35,644 bases of DNA, taken from the NCBI GenBank assembly GCA_002353585.1, contig DEJW01000042.1, positions 4,490-40,133 of the forward strand, in the 5' to 3' direction. A program made the translations under genes and the position numbers. The notes beneath the pieces are model-generated. The model was not told where the DNA came from, did not search any database, and saw nothing but the letters and a program-made list of their open reading frames with translations. Below are positions 8,936 to 16,819 of this stretch, piece by piece (position 1 is the first letter of the stretch; each line of letters begins with the position of its first letter). This DNA comes from Prevotellaceae bacterium UBA2738. GTDB taxonomy: Bacteria; Bacteroidota; Bacteroidia; Bacteroidales; Bacteroidaceae.

Positions 8936-9658
8936 CTATTTCAGCAGTTTGATTATCTGCTTGTCAGTGGCGGATGGCAGGAGGGCTGAGAGGTGCTGAT
9001 GCATGCGTTCGTAGGATTCCTCTGGAGTGCGCTCACACTGACAGGCTTCTTCGCCTAAGAGGGTTTCGGGGGTGGTGAGGAGTGACCATCCGAAACCGTA
9101 CTCACGGCCGTGCTTATCGGTGGGATAGACAAAATCTTCGGTTATTATATGGCACCCCATCTGCAGTCTGTTGACCATAGCATCGAAGCGTGAACGCATC
9201 TTGGGACCTGTGAGTCCGCAGGCGGAGCGCAGTTCACGGGCTATCATGCTGCCACCAAACTGCAGGGTGGAGAGGATAGTGTCTTCCACACTGTCCTCCT
9301 CAGGCAACGGATGCTGACTGCGACGCCAGTTGCAGAAGTCCTGCCACCACTCGAGGCTGATGAAGCCAGCCTTGCCTGCAAAGAATTTGCCATAGACGCA
9401 GTTGCCTTCCCTGATTACTGAGCCTTTCCATTCCCACAGCGGCCATTCCCACGAGCCGTCGGCAAACTGGGTGAAGCGGCATTCCTCTGCCATCATGCCC
9501 TCGGCACAGAAGCCTGGCACGCAACTGTCGAGCAGGGGCAGAAAGCCCAGCTGCTGCACTCGCTCCATGAGTTCGGGACAGGAGTGTATCTCGGCATCAA
9601 GGCTCATCGCCCCACTCTTTTCATATGTATTCTGGAAAAAATCGTCAAGTTTGCTCAT
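8936..9658 (-). CDS. AlkZ-related winged-helix protein
   Basis: The protein has 240 residues starting at MSKLDDFF; longer frames reach further upstream, but that part would overlap the araC-type gene and reads as noise. The middle (WEWPLWEWKGSVIREGNCVYG, read in two parts, then a KAGFISLEWW segment) and the winged-helix-like part (LQFGGSMIARELRSACGL) resemble short relatives of the DNA glycosylase AlkZ/YcaQ found in Bacteroidota. The QxQ/QxD catalytic motif of true AlkZ was not identified, so enzyme activity is uncertain. It starts 25 bases after the regulator gene on the same strand and is probably co-transcribed with it. It converges with uvrA. Confidence 0.55.
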   Translation of the reverse strand: MSKLDDFFQNTYEKSGAMSLDAEIHSCPELMERVQQLGFLPLLDSCVPGFCAEGMMAEECRFTQFADGSWEWPLWEWKGSVIREGNCVYGKFFAGKAGFISLEWWQDFCNWRRSQHPLPEEDSVEDTILSTLQFGGSMIARELRSACGLTGPKMRSRFDAMVNRLQMGCHIITEDFVYPTDKHGREYGFGWSLLTTPETLLGEEACQCERTPEESYERMHQHLSALLPSATDKQIIKLLK

Positions 9659-9683
9659 ATTTATAAGAATTAAAGGAATGATC

Positions 9684-10502
9684 TTACCTTGGCTGCAGGC
9701 TCTGCCTGTATTCACTGGGCGAGAGCCCAAGGTGCTTGGTGCAATAGCGGCTGAAATAAGAGAGGGAGGCGAAGTGCATGGCATCGGCTATCTGGGTGAG
9801 CGACAGGCGTTCGTCGTTGAGGTAGTCTTTGAGTATGTGGACGGTGTGGCGGTCTATGTATGATGTGACGCTGTGACCTGTCACTCGCTTGATGGTGGCT
9901 GAGAGGTATTTGGGCGACACATTGAGGCGCTCGGCATAGTAACTCACGTTGCGCTCTGTACGGCTGATGCCTGTGGAGAGCAGTGCCATGAGCTGCTTGA
10001 CTATGTAGGCTGTGCGGTCGGTGTGCGAGTCTGTGGCATCACGCTGGGCATGAACCTCGAAGATGTCATACATCATGGTGAGGCAGAGGCTGCCCATGAG
10101 TTCGCGATAGAACTGCAGATGACGGTGCTGCATACGGTCGCGGAGGCGATGGAAATCACAGAGCAGCTGTTGCATCTGCTCGTCTGTCAGACGGATGATG
10201 GGGTCTTGGTTGAGCGAGATGCTGCCTCCGATGCTGTAGTTGTTGCTGGGCAGCTGGTTTTGCAGAAACTTATAATCGGCAGCAAACCATTCCACCTGCA
10301 TATCGGCATGGGCTGCCAGACCCTTCACCCTGGAGGGTGTGGGGATGACCACGAGGTCGTTCTTGACTATGTGGTAGCAGCGTTCGTTGAACACGAAACT
10401 ACCCTCCCCTGCCGTGCAGAGCAGATGCAGGCAGGTTTGCTTGAGCTCTGGGGCGCTGATGCCGTAAAAATCGGTAGAGTATCGAAAATCGGTCTTCATC
10501 AT
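9684..10502 (-). CDS. AraC-family transcriptional regulator
   Basis: The 272-residue protein starts at MMKTDFRY (ATG 10502, or 10499). The N-terminal half is a cupin-like sensing domain with a GEGSFVFNERCYHI strand pattern. The last 100 residues hold two helix-turn-helix units: ERLNVSPKYLSATIKRVTG and IADAMHFASLSYFSRYCTKH, followed by GLSPSEYR, the standard AraC ending. Good promoter elements lie just upstream, 14 bases before the start. It is divergent from the alcohol dehydrogenase gene with a 232-base gap, the usual layout for a regulator and its target. The effector is unknown; by analogy with YqhC, which controls yqhD, an aldehyde signal is possible (inference). Confidence 0.9.
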   Translation of the reverse strand: MMKTDFRYSTDFYGISAPELKQTCLHLLCTAGEGSFVFNERCYHIVKNDLVVIPTPSRVKGLAAHADMQVEWFAADYKFLQNQLPSNNYSIGGSISLNQDPIIRLTDEQMQQLLCDFHRLRDRMQHRHLQFYRELMGSLCLTMMYDIFEVHAQRDATDSHTDRTAYIVKQLMALLSTGISRTERNVSYYAERLNVSPKYLSATIKRVTGHSVTSYIDRHTVHILKDYLNDERLSLTQIADAMHFASLSYFSRYCTKHLGLSPSEYRQSLQPR

Positions 10503-10516
10503 ACTGTAATTTGTTG

Positions 10517-10548
10517 CGAAATTACACATTATTTTAATAATAAGCAAA
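10517..10548 (-). promoter_or_regulatory. promoter of the araC-type gene
   Basis: On the minus strand TTTG (10548-10545) is followed by 20 bases and TAATTTCG (10524-10517), one mismatch from TAnnTTTG. Transcription would begin about 10512, giving a leader of about 10 bases before ATG 10502. Confidence 0.65.
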
Positions 10549-10612
10549 CGATTTCGGCAAAAAGTGAAAATCGTGACGCAATTTGTGAAACAATCGTATC
10601 GGAAAATCATCG

Positions 10613-10620
10613 TAATTTTG
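10613..10620 (+). promoter_or_regulatory. -7 element for the alcohol dehydrogenase operon
   Basis: TAATTTTG matches the TAnnTTTG consensus. No TTG is found at the normal -33 distance; the nearest TTTG (10582-10585) is 27 bases away. A weak -33 region would fit a promoter needing an activator such as the divergent AraC protein (inference). The leader would be about 110 bases. Confidence 0.5.
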
Positions 10621-10682
10621 CAGCAGGAATAAAAGACAACAAGGACAACAGGGAACAACAAAGCTTCGCAACGAAAACCAGC

Positions 10683-10708
10683 GCAAAGCGCGACTTGAAC
10701 TATTGAAC
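10683..10708 (+). repeat. leader element shared with the DUF2023 gene
   Basis: GCAAAGCGCGACTTGAACTA and the next 6 bases match 25399-25424 with three mismatches over 26 bases. Both copies lie in the 5' leader shortly before a start codon and on the same strand relative to the gene. Similar GCGAAGCGC words recur at 25354-25364. It is either a dispersed repeat or a shared mRNA leader motif. Confidence 0.5.
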
Positions 10709-10734
10709 TATTAAACCATTAAAACTTATAAACC

Positions 10735-11907
10735 ATGCAAGGAAATTTTTCTTATTACAATCCTACCAAACTTTATTTTGGCAAAGAGTCTTTGAACTAT
10801 CTCAAGGACGAGTTGAAGAACTATGGCGCTAAGGTGCTGCTCAACTATGGTAGTGGCAGTGTGAAGCGCAACGGCATATATGACCAGGTGGTGGCTATAC
10901 TCAAAGAGGCTGGCAAGACCATAGTGGAGAACCCTGGAGTGATGACTAACCCTACATTAGAGAAGTTGAACGAAGGCGTGAAGATAGCCCGCGAGAACGG
11001 GGTGGACCTGATACTGGCACTGGGTGGTGGCAGCGTGTGCGACTACTCTAAGGCTGTGGCAGCATCAGTGTTTTATGAGGGCGACTACTGGGATCAGTTC
11101 TGGCTGAAGCAGCAGAACCCTGTCGAGGGACAGAAGCTGTTGCCTGTAGGCTGCATACTGACCATGGCAGGCACAGGTTCGGAGATGAATGCAGGCACCG
11201 TGATAACAGATGCCGAGCACACCTTCAAGGTGGGACATGTGTTTGACAGTCGCCTGATGCCTAAGTTTTCTATACTCAACCCAGAGTTTACCATGACGGT
11301 GCCAGAGAATCAGATGAAGGCTGGCATATATGACATAATGAACCACATCATGGAGCAGTATTTCTCTGACCTGGACGATAACACCAGCGACTATCTGGCT
11401 GAGGGACTGATGCGCTCAGTGATTAATAGCAGTCGCATAGCAGTGAAGAATCCGCAGGACTACGAGGCGCGCTCAAACATCATGTGGACTGCCACATGGG
11501 CGCTGAACACGCTCATAGGACTGGGCAAGCAGCAGGACTGGATGGTGCACATGATAGGTCACAGTGTGGGTGCCTGGACTCATGCTCCTCACGGCTATGC
11601 TCTGGCTTCAGTGTCTATGGCCTACTACCAGCGCGCCATGAAGTATGGTCTGCCTAAGTTTGTGCGCTTTGCCAAGAACGTGTGGAACATCAGCGGCGAG
11701 GGTATGACTGACCAACAGATAGCCGAGGCAGGTCTGCAGGCTCTGAAGGCATGGATGCTTGAGATTGGTCTTCCACTGACCATCAGCGAACTGGGCGCCA
11801 ATGCCGACATGATTGCTGGCATCACAGAGGGCACCATCTGTTACCCTGCGGGCTACATGAACCTGAAGAAGGAGGACATAACAGAGATACTGAAAGAGAG
11901 TCTGTAA
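10735..11907 (+). CDS. iron-containing alcohol dehydrogenase, YqhD/BDH type
   Basis: The 390-residue protein matches NADPH-dependent butanol dehydrogenase/YqhD-type reductases, which reduce aldehydes to alcohols in the cytoplasm. The cofactor loop GGGSVCDYSKA is at residues 97-107. Metal ligands by pattern are Asp200, His204, His272 and His286 (GIYDIMNHIMEQYF; WMVHMIGHSVGAWTHAPHG). Length matches the family. It is the first gene of a plus-strand set of four and is divergent from an AraC regulator, as yqhD is from yqhC in E. coli. Alternative: fermentation enzyme for butanol or ethanol formation rather than detoxification. Confidence 0.9.
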   Translation: MQGNFSYYNPTKLYFGKESLNYLKDELKNYGAKVLLNYGSGSVKRNGIYDQVVAILKEAGKTIVENPGVMTNPTLEKLNEGVKIARENGVDLILALGGGSVCDYSKAVAASVFYEGDYWDQFWLKQQNPVEGQKLLPVGCILTMAGTGSEMNAGTVITDAEHTFKVGHVFDSRLMPKFSILNPEFTMTVPENQMKAGIYDIMNHIMEQYFSDLDDNTSDYLAEGLMRSVINSSRIAVKNPQDYEARSNIMWTATWALNTLIGLGKQQDWMVHMIGHSVGAWTHAPHGYALASVSMAYYQRAMKYGLPKFVRFAKNVWNISGEGMTDQQIAEAGLQALKAWMLEIGLPLTISELGANADMIAGITEGTICYPAGYMNLKKEDITEILKESL

Positions 11908-11928
11908 GGCTGATAAAAACATACTGAA

Positions 11929-12486
11929 ATGACGAGAAAAGGACTAATGACTTTCATCTGCGCCGTGCTGACGATGTGGAGCATGGGGGCGAGAGCAGAA
12001 AATAAAATGTATATTACGATAGACGGACAGACAGAGAGCATGACACTTGCCGATACCAAGGCTGCGCAGGAACTGATGGAAGCACTGAAGCAGGGACCTG
12101 TCACAGTAACTCTCAATGACAATGATTTCGAAATATGGGGTGCACTGGGCAGAAGCCTGACAACAAGTGACGAGCATATAACCGTAGAGGCTGGTGATGT
12201 GGTGCTGTACAATGGCAGTAATATCTGCATGTTCTATGACTCAAACTCATGGAGCTACACCCGTCTGGGCAAGATAGACGGAATGACAGAGAGCGAACTG
12301 CGCTCGTTCCTCAAGGCTGGCAGCAATAACATTTCAGTAAAACTGTCAGCAAGCGCCCCTACAGCCATCAAGAGTGTAAAAGGCGACAGCAAGACTGAGG
12401 CAGCCTGCTACTCTATGAGCGGCCAGCGGATGGATAATCCCACGAAGGGAATGTGTATAATAAACGGTAAAAAAGTAATAATATGA
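11929..12486 (+). CDS. exported cyclophilin-like fold protein with C-terminal tail
   Basis: The protein has 185 residues. Residues 1-23 form a signal peptide ending in ARA. Residues 25-120 match the cyclophilin-like family (PF18050 type): ITIDGQTESMTLADTKAAQE, then HITVEAGDVVLYNGSNICMF and SYTRLGKIDG. Members usually occur alone as small cytoplasmic proteins. Here a C-terminal extension of about 50 residues ends in CYSMSGQRMDNPTKGMCIIN, the tail common on Prevotella secreted proteins. The gene lies 21 bases after the dehydrogenase gene, and its TGA overlaps the next ATG (ATGA). Role unknown; co-occurrence with redox enzymes is typical of the family. Confidence 0.75.
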   Translation: MTRKGLMTFICAVLTMWSMGARAENKMYITIDGQTESMTLADTKAAQELMEALKQGPVTVTLNDNDFEIWGALGRSLTTSDEHITVEAGDVVLYNGSNICMFYDSNSWSYTRLGKIDGMTESELRSFLKAGSNNISVKLSASAPTAIKSVKGDSKTEAACYSMSGQRMDNPTKGMCIINGKKVII

Positions 12487-13607
12487 GGAATATAATTATA
12501 GCCGTGGCACTGCTGGGCGGAATACTCAAAGGATATTGTAATAACAAGAACGGGAACATAAATTATATGGATACTATGACATTATCTAAGGAGTGGGACA
12601 AGGTGTTCCCACTGAGTGAGAAAGTGAACCACCAGAAGGTGACGTTTGAGACACAGTATGGACTGACCCTGGCAGCAGACCTCTATACCCCCAAGAAAAC
12701 TGATGGCAAAATGGCGGCTATAGCAGTGAGCGGTCCGTTTGGCGCCACCAAGGAGCAGTCAAGTGGTCTCTATGCCATGAGGATGGCAGAGAGAGGTTTT
12801 GTGGCTCTTGCCTTCGACCCTTCATATACTGGCGAAAGCAGCGGCAAACCACGTCGTACGGCTTCACCAGACATCAACACCGAGGACTTCATGGCTGCAG
12901 TTGATTTCCTGTCAAAGCTGGACTATGTGGATGCAGATAAGATTGGCATCATAGGCATCTGCGGATGGGGTGGCATAGCTCTGAATGCTGCAGCTGCTGA
13001 CACTCGCATCAAGGCAACCGTAGCCTCTACCATGTATGATATGACCAGAGTAAGTGGCAACGGCTATTTCGACAGCGATGACAAGGAAGAGGCTCGCCAT
13101 GTTGCCCGTGAGGCAATGGCTAAGCAGCGTCTGGCAAACCCTATGGCGATGGCTGGCGGAGTGATAGACCCTCTGCCTGCTGAGGCACCACAGTTCGTGA
13201 AGGATTACTATGACTACTACAAGACAGAGCGCGGTTACCACAAGCGTTCAGGAAACTCTAACGACGGATGGCGAGTGATAGGTACACAAGCCTATGCCAA
13301 CAGCCGTTTCATGTACTATATCAACGAGATTCGTTCTGCAGTGCTCGTGATGCACGGCGAGAATGCCCACTCACGCTACTTTGGCGAGGCTGCATATCAC
13401 TATATGGTAGATGGCAAGGCTGAAGGATACAACATAGTAGGCAAGCCTAACCCCAATCCTGAGAACAAGCAACTGCTCATAATTCCAGGTGCAACACACT
13501 GCGACCTCTATGACGGCGGCTTCAAGGAGCTGAGGGGCAAGGGTGAGGCTAAGAATCTGATTCCCTGGGACAAACTTGCCGTATTCTTCAAAGAAAATCT
13601 TATGTAG
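12483..13607 (+). CDS. alpha/beta hydrolase with cysteine nucleophile, probably exported
   Basis: The 374-residue protein has an N-terminal hydrophobic segment (residues 3-16) and a dienelactone-hydrolase/YcjY-like fold: AAIAVSGPFGATKEQSSG, FDPSYTGESSG, and the elbow GIIGICGWGG. The nucleophile position is Cys160, not Ser. The catalytic histidine is His339 in PGATHCDLYDG. The substrate is unknown. ATG 12483 overlaps the upstream stop by four bases, so translation is coupled. The cysteine before NNKNGN at residue 19 does not sit in a clear lipobox, so periplasmic location is only likely. Confidence 0.82.
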   Translation: MRNIIIAVALLGGILKGYCNNKNGNINYMDTMTLSKEWDKVFPLSEKVNHQKVTFETQYGLTLAADLYTPKKTDGKMAAIAVSGPFGATKEQSSGLYAMRMAERGFVALAFDPSYTGESSGKPRRTASPDINTEDFMAAVDFLSKLDYVDADKIGIIGICGWGGIALNAAAADTRIKATVASTMYDMTRVSGNGYFDSDDKEEARHVAREAMAKQRLANPMAMAGGVIDPLPAEAPQFVKDYYDYYKTERGYHKRSGNSNDGWRVIGTQAYANSRFMYYINEIRSAVLVMHGENAHSRYFGEAAYHYMVDGKAEGYNIVGKPNPNPENKQLLIIPGATHCDLYDGGFKELRGKGEAKNLIPWDKLAVFFKENLM

Positions 13608-13632
13608 AGCTAAGAATTAAGAATTCTGGATT

Positions 13633-14643
13633 ATGAACTATAAATGGTGCTTTTTATTTTTAATCGCAATAATGACTATGGCAACAGTAAACAGTCAGAC
13701 GCTGACTGGACGTCAGCAAGGATTGGCAGCATGTGCCTGCCTGATGGCACAGGGTGATATGAAACGTTTGGAGCCTGCTGTGCGCATGGCCCTTGACAAT
13801 GGTGTCACCATCAACGAACTCAAAGAGGCATTCTCGCAACTCTATGCATACACAGGTTTTCCACGTTCGCTGAACGCTTTAGGCGTACTGAATAAGGTGT
13901 TGGAAAACAGACAGACTAACTGGCAGGAGGGCAAGCCTTGGAAGCGTCCTGCTGAGTGGGACGATGCCAAGAAAGCATACGAACTGGGTGTGAAGAACCA
14001 GACACAACTCTCAGGAAAGCCCTTCAACTATGACTTCTGTCCGCAGGACGACTACTACCTCAAGTCACACCTCTTTGGCGACATATTCGCTGGCGACCAG
14101 CTCTCAGCAGCCGACCGTGAGATAGTAACAGTAGCCGCCCTGAGCGGACTGGAGGGTGTTGCACCACAATTGGCTGCCCACAAGCAGGGTGCCGTGAACA
14201 TGGGCAACAGCAAGCAACTCGTCGAAGAACTCTCAGCTTGGCTCTGTGGTGAAGGCTATACGCTGAACACCAAGTGGGCTAAAGGCGATAAGAATCCTTA
14301 TGGAAAGTATTTCATAGGTCAGAGCTATCTGGCTGACGTTGGCGGTGGTGTGATGAATGTCACTTTCGAACCAGGTTGCCGCAACTTCTGGCATGTTCAT
14401 CACAAGCAGGTGCAGGTACTCATCTGCGTAGCAGGCAAAGGCTGGTATCAGGAATGGGGCAAGGCTCCCGTAGAGATGACACCAGGCACGGTTATAGCCG
14501 TTCCCGCTGAGGTGAAGCACTGGCACGGAGCCCAGAAAAACTCCTGGTTTCAGCACCTCACCTATCACAAAGATGTGCAGGAGGGAGCCAGCAACGAATG
14601 GCTCGAACCCGTTTCTGACGAGCATTATAACAAACTAAAGTAA
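13633..14643 (+). CDS. exported carboxymuconolactone decarboxylase-like protein with cupin domain
   Basis: The protein has 336 residues with a signal peptide (about residues 1-21, ending VNS). Two AhpD/CMD-like helical repeats lie at about 25-110 and 140-205 (LSAADREIVTVAALSGLEG in the second). A cupin follows at 230-320 with the metal-binding pattern FWHVHHKQVQVLI and KHWHGA. The CXXC of AhpD peroxidase is not seen, so peroxidase activity is doubtful; the first repeat has CACLM. It closes the four-gene set and follows the hydrolase by 25 bases. Such CMD-cupin fusions often accompany aldo/keto reductases and cyclophilin-like proteins in Bacteroidota. Confidence 0.82.
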   Translation: MNYKWCFLFLIAIMTMATVNSQTLTGRQQGLAACACLMAQGDMKRLEPAVRMALDNGVTINELKEAFSQLYAYTGFPRSLNALGVLNKVLENRQTNWQEGKPWKRPAEWDDAKKAYELGVKNQTQLSGKPFNYDFCPQDDYYLKSHLFGDIFAGDQLSAADREIVTVAALSGLEGVAPQLAAHKQGAVNMGNSKQLVEELSAWLCGEGYTLNTKWAKGDKNPYGKYFIGQSYLADVGGGVMNVTFEPGCRNFWHVHHKQVQVLICVAGKGWYQEWGKAPVEMTPGTVIAVPAEVKHWHGAQKNSWFQHLTYHKDVQEGASNEWLEPVSDEHYNKLK

Positions 14644-14900
14644 TACCTCACGAGCAGAACTCTAATTTCAGGGAAAAGTCACAATGACGAAAGTCAAAGT
14701 GTTCAGCATAATAATAAAATAACCTCCTAAGGTCACTAAATCGCTCGGAAGGCGCATGAATACTGGGCTGAGGATAGTGGCCTATGCTTGCCGATAGGTC
14801 ACTATAGAGGTCACTTGAGACCTCACTTTGCCATTTGTACTTAGTCACCTAGTACTTGCTAATGTCTCTAACTTCTTTAACTTCTATAACTCCTAAAAAA

Positions 14901-14956
14901 GTGACCTATATAGTGACCTCTGTAGTGACCTATATAGTGACCTATATAGTGACCTC
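14901..14956. repeat. 12-bp tandem repeat GTGACCTATATA
   Basis: Four full units occur in a row (GTGACCTATATA, GTGACCTCTGTA, GTGACCTATATA, GTGACCTATATA), then a partial GTGACCTC. Inverted copies (AGGTCACTAT) follow at about 14967-14976 and precede at about 14798-14815, so longer hairpins can form. Each unit half ends in TATATA, which also pairs with itself. Confidence 0.85.
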
Positions 14957-15107
14957 TTTTTGAGAGAGGTCACTATCGGGAAGGCGCATAAACACTGGGG
15001 TGAGAGGGGTATAAGTGACCTATGTGAGGTATTTTACAAAAAATAAGATTTTTTCGTGAAATTAGAAATTATAAAATTAGAAATTAGGCATTTTACCCTC
15101 TTTTGGT

Positions 15108-15212
15108 AAAAGCAATGCTTTTAGCGCTAAAAGTAATGCTTTTAGTTGCAGAAGTAATGCTTTTAGATGCAGAAGGGCTGCCTCTGCATGCAGAGGTAAT
15201 GCTTCTGCAGGT
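15108..15212. repeat. 21-bp tandem repeat, five units
   Basis: Five 21-base units run at 15108, 15129, 15150, 15171 and 15192. Consensus is A(A/G)AAGTAATGCTTTTAGNTGC; units 4 and 5 have drifted to CTCTGC and CTTCTGC. Each unit has a near-palindromic core (AAAAGCAATGCTTTT in unit 1). The last unit runs into the 131-bp repeat; the distal repeat copy at 16988 is preceded by only one unit. Confidence 0.85.
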
Positions 15213-15326
15213 AGAGGTTATGATGACAATATACGTTCTTTTTTTGTTACATCATCACATCTTTCGTCTATTTGTTGTTTCTTGTTGTTTTAGTTGTCGT
15301 TAATATTATAGAAAATCCGCAGCACC
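15196..15326. repeat. 131-bp direct repeat, left copy
   Basis: This copy matches 16988-17118 at 128 of 131 positions by eye, with no gaps, in the same orientation. It ends in AATCCGCAGCACC, the left arm of a terminator hairpin whose right arm is missing here but present after the right copy. The two copies bracket the ATPase gene with a 1792-base period. Confidence 0.9.
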
Positions 15327-15341
15327 CTAAGTGTTATCTTT

Positions 15342-16763
15342 CTACATTTCGTACAAATCGTCTAATCGAATTTCTGCCTGAATGTCCCCACTATATTCAT
15401 TTAGTGTCAGTCCGTCAGTCGTGACCATAACAGAATGAATGGCTTTCTTTGTACCAGTCACAGACTGGAACACATCTCGTTTGCGGATAAGTTCATCAGC
15501 ATAATCGGAACTAATGGTGTATGTATCCTTCGAATATTTCATCTCGCATACATCAATAATTCCATCGCTACGGTCAATAAGCAGATCTATCTGAACTCCA
15601 GACCTACCGATTCTCTCATCTGGCAAGCAACGCCATGCATATTCATTTGTCAGTATTCCGCTGATACCAAGTTTCTTCTTAATTTGGTCAACATGCCATA
15701 GGCAAGTTCGCTCAAATGCCAAGCCGCACCAAGTGTTATACTTCGGTGTTCCCAACATTGATCTCCAATAGTTTGAGCCTTGACGTACTCCGTCTATGTA
15801 TTCATAATAAAATAGTGTATATTGGTCTATTAACTGAAAAATATCTGATTTTGTCCGATACCCCATCATGGTGTAACTGCGAATAAAGCCACACCACTCC
15901 AAATCTTTCAGAATGTCAGAAAATGCTCCGTTGTCTTCGAATCTTCCTGCCGCCAACAACTCTTGTCGAGTCATGCCCATCTTTTTCTTGGCCAATAACT
16001 CAATTACGCGAATGTATGGTTCTGGCTTTTTGAACAATGAAGCATACAGCATCTCAAATTCATCATGTAGCTCGCCATCTGGTGAGAATATCAGTCTATC
16101 TATCTCGGAAGTTATGCTTGTTCCTTTCTGCAACAAGCTCCAATAATATGGTACACCGCCAAATATCATATAGGCTTCCAACATCTGCTTGCGGTTCAAC
16201 ACGAGACCTCTTGACTGAGCTAACTTCTCGCATAATCCCAGTGGGAAAGGATTGAGGGATATACGATGATTCAAGCGATTGTGCAGACCACCTTTATTCT
16301 TGATGATTTTCTTCACCATCCATGAGGTGCTGCTTCCACAAACCACAAAAACAATATCTTTTCGTGCAGATGCCCATCCGTTCCAAAATGATTCCAACTC
16401 TGATAAAAATCCAGAGCGTGGAGCATCCATCCATGGAAGTTCGTCAAGGAAAACAACCTTTTTGCCTTCAGGCAGACTCATAATAAATCGTTTGAGTTCA
16501 CTGAAGGCATCGCCCCAGTTAGTCAATTCTGGAGTATCTTTTTGCCCATGTTCCTTGAGTGTACGACGGAAACGCACCAACTGCTTCCTTGCAGTCAAAT
16601 TTGCAGCGCCAGTAAACTGAAAATGGAATTGGTTTGCAAAAGTTTCTCTTATTAGAAAAGTCTTGCCAACACGGCGTCTTCCATACACTGCAACAAATTG
16701 TGAGTACTCTTCGTAGAGAGTGTTTTGCAGTATCTGTTTTTCTTTATCTCGACCAATGAGCAT
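15342..16763 (-). CDS. AAA/STAND-like ATPase with C-terminal DUF234-type nuclease domain
   Basis: The 473-residue protein belongs to the archaeal-type ATPase group (PF01637-like with DUF234). Walker A is GRRRVGKT (28-35) and Walker B is VVFLDELPW (104-112). A winged-helix part follows at about 260-310 (KKMGMTRQELLAAGRFEDNG). The C-terminus has a PD-(D/E)xK pattern: Asp393 in GVQIDLLI and Glu407-x-Lys409 in VCEMKYSK. Members of this group are lineage-expanded, poorly understood, and often linked to mobility or defence. The gene is more AT-rich than the nuo genes, lies between the 131-bp repeats, and has its own promoter. Confidence 0.85.
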   Translation of the reverse strand: MLIGRDKEKQILQNTLYEEYSQFVAVYGRRRVGKTFLIRETFANQFHFQFTGAANLTARKQLVRFRRTLKEHGQKDTPELTNWGDAFSELKRFIMSLPEGKKVVFLDELPWMDAPRSGFLSELESFWNGWASARKDIVFVVCGSSTSWMVKKIIKNKGGLHNRLNHRISLNPFPLGLCEKLAQSRGLVLNRKQMLEAYMIFGGVPYYWSLLQKGTSITSEIDRLIFSPDGELHDEFEMLYASLFKKPEPYIRVIELLAKKKMGMTRQELLAAGRFEDNGAFSDILKDLEWCGFIRSYTMMGYRTKSDIFQLIDQYTLFYYEYIDGVRQGSNYWRSMLGTPKYNTWCGLAFERTCLWHVDQIKKKLGISGILTNEYAWRCLPDERIGRSGVQIDLLIDRSDGIIDVCEMKYSKDTYTISSDYADELIRKRDVFQSVTGTKKAIHSVMVTTDGLTLNEYSGDIQAEIRLDDLYEM

Positions 16764-16789
16764 AACATTATTTATTTTTTATACCGCGA

Positions 16790-16819
16790 CAAAGGTAATA
16801 ATTTTTCGTGAGAAAACAA
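16790..16819 (-). promoter_or_regulatory. promoter of the ATPase gene
   Basis: On the minus strand TTG (16819-16817) is followed by 19 bases and TACCTTTG (16797-16790), an exact match to the -7 consensus. The leader is about 20 bases to ATG 16763. A strong hairpin begins at the -33 position. Confidence 0.75.

Larger units (their letters stand above)
14644..15341. other. gene-free, repeat-rich region
   Basis: No convincing gene is seen in about 700 bases. The region holds a heptad-like word AACTTCTTTAACTTCT (14867-14882), a 12-bp GTGACC array, scattered GGTCACTA words in both orientations, two copies of GGAAGGCGCAT(G/A)AA(T/C)ACTGG about 236 bases apart (near 14749 and 14985), a 21-bp array and the first copy of a 131-bp repeat. 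The short frames here encode only translated repeats. Confidence 0.7.

Noticed and set aside
10023..10706. Plus-strand frame (227 codons) opposite the AraC gene
   Set aside because: Runs through the AraC gene and its promoter; no recognisable domain.
14901..15212. Possible CRISPR array
   Set aside because: The units are contiguous 12-bp and 21-bp tandem repeats with no unique spacers and no cas genes nearby.
15103..15303. 66-codon frame with MLL repeats
   Set aside because: It is the translation of the 21-bp tandem repeat and the 131-bp repeat, with no start signal.
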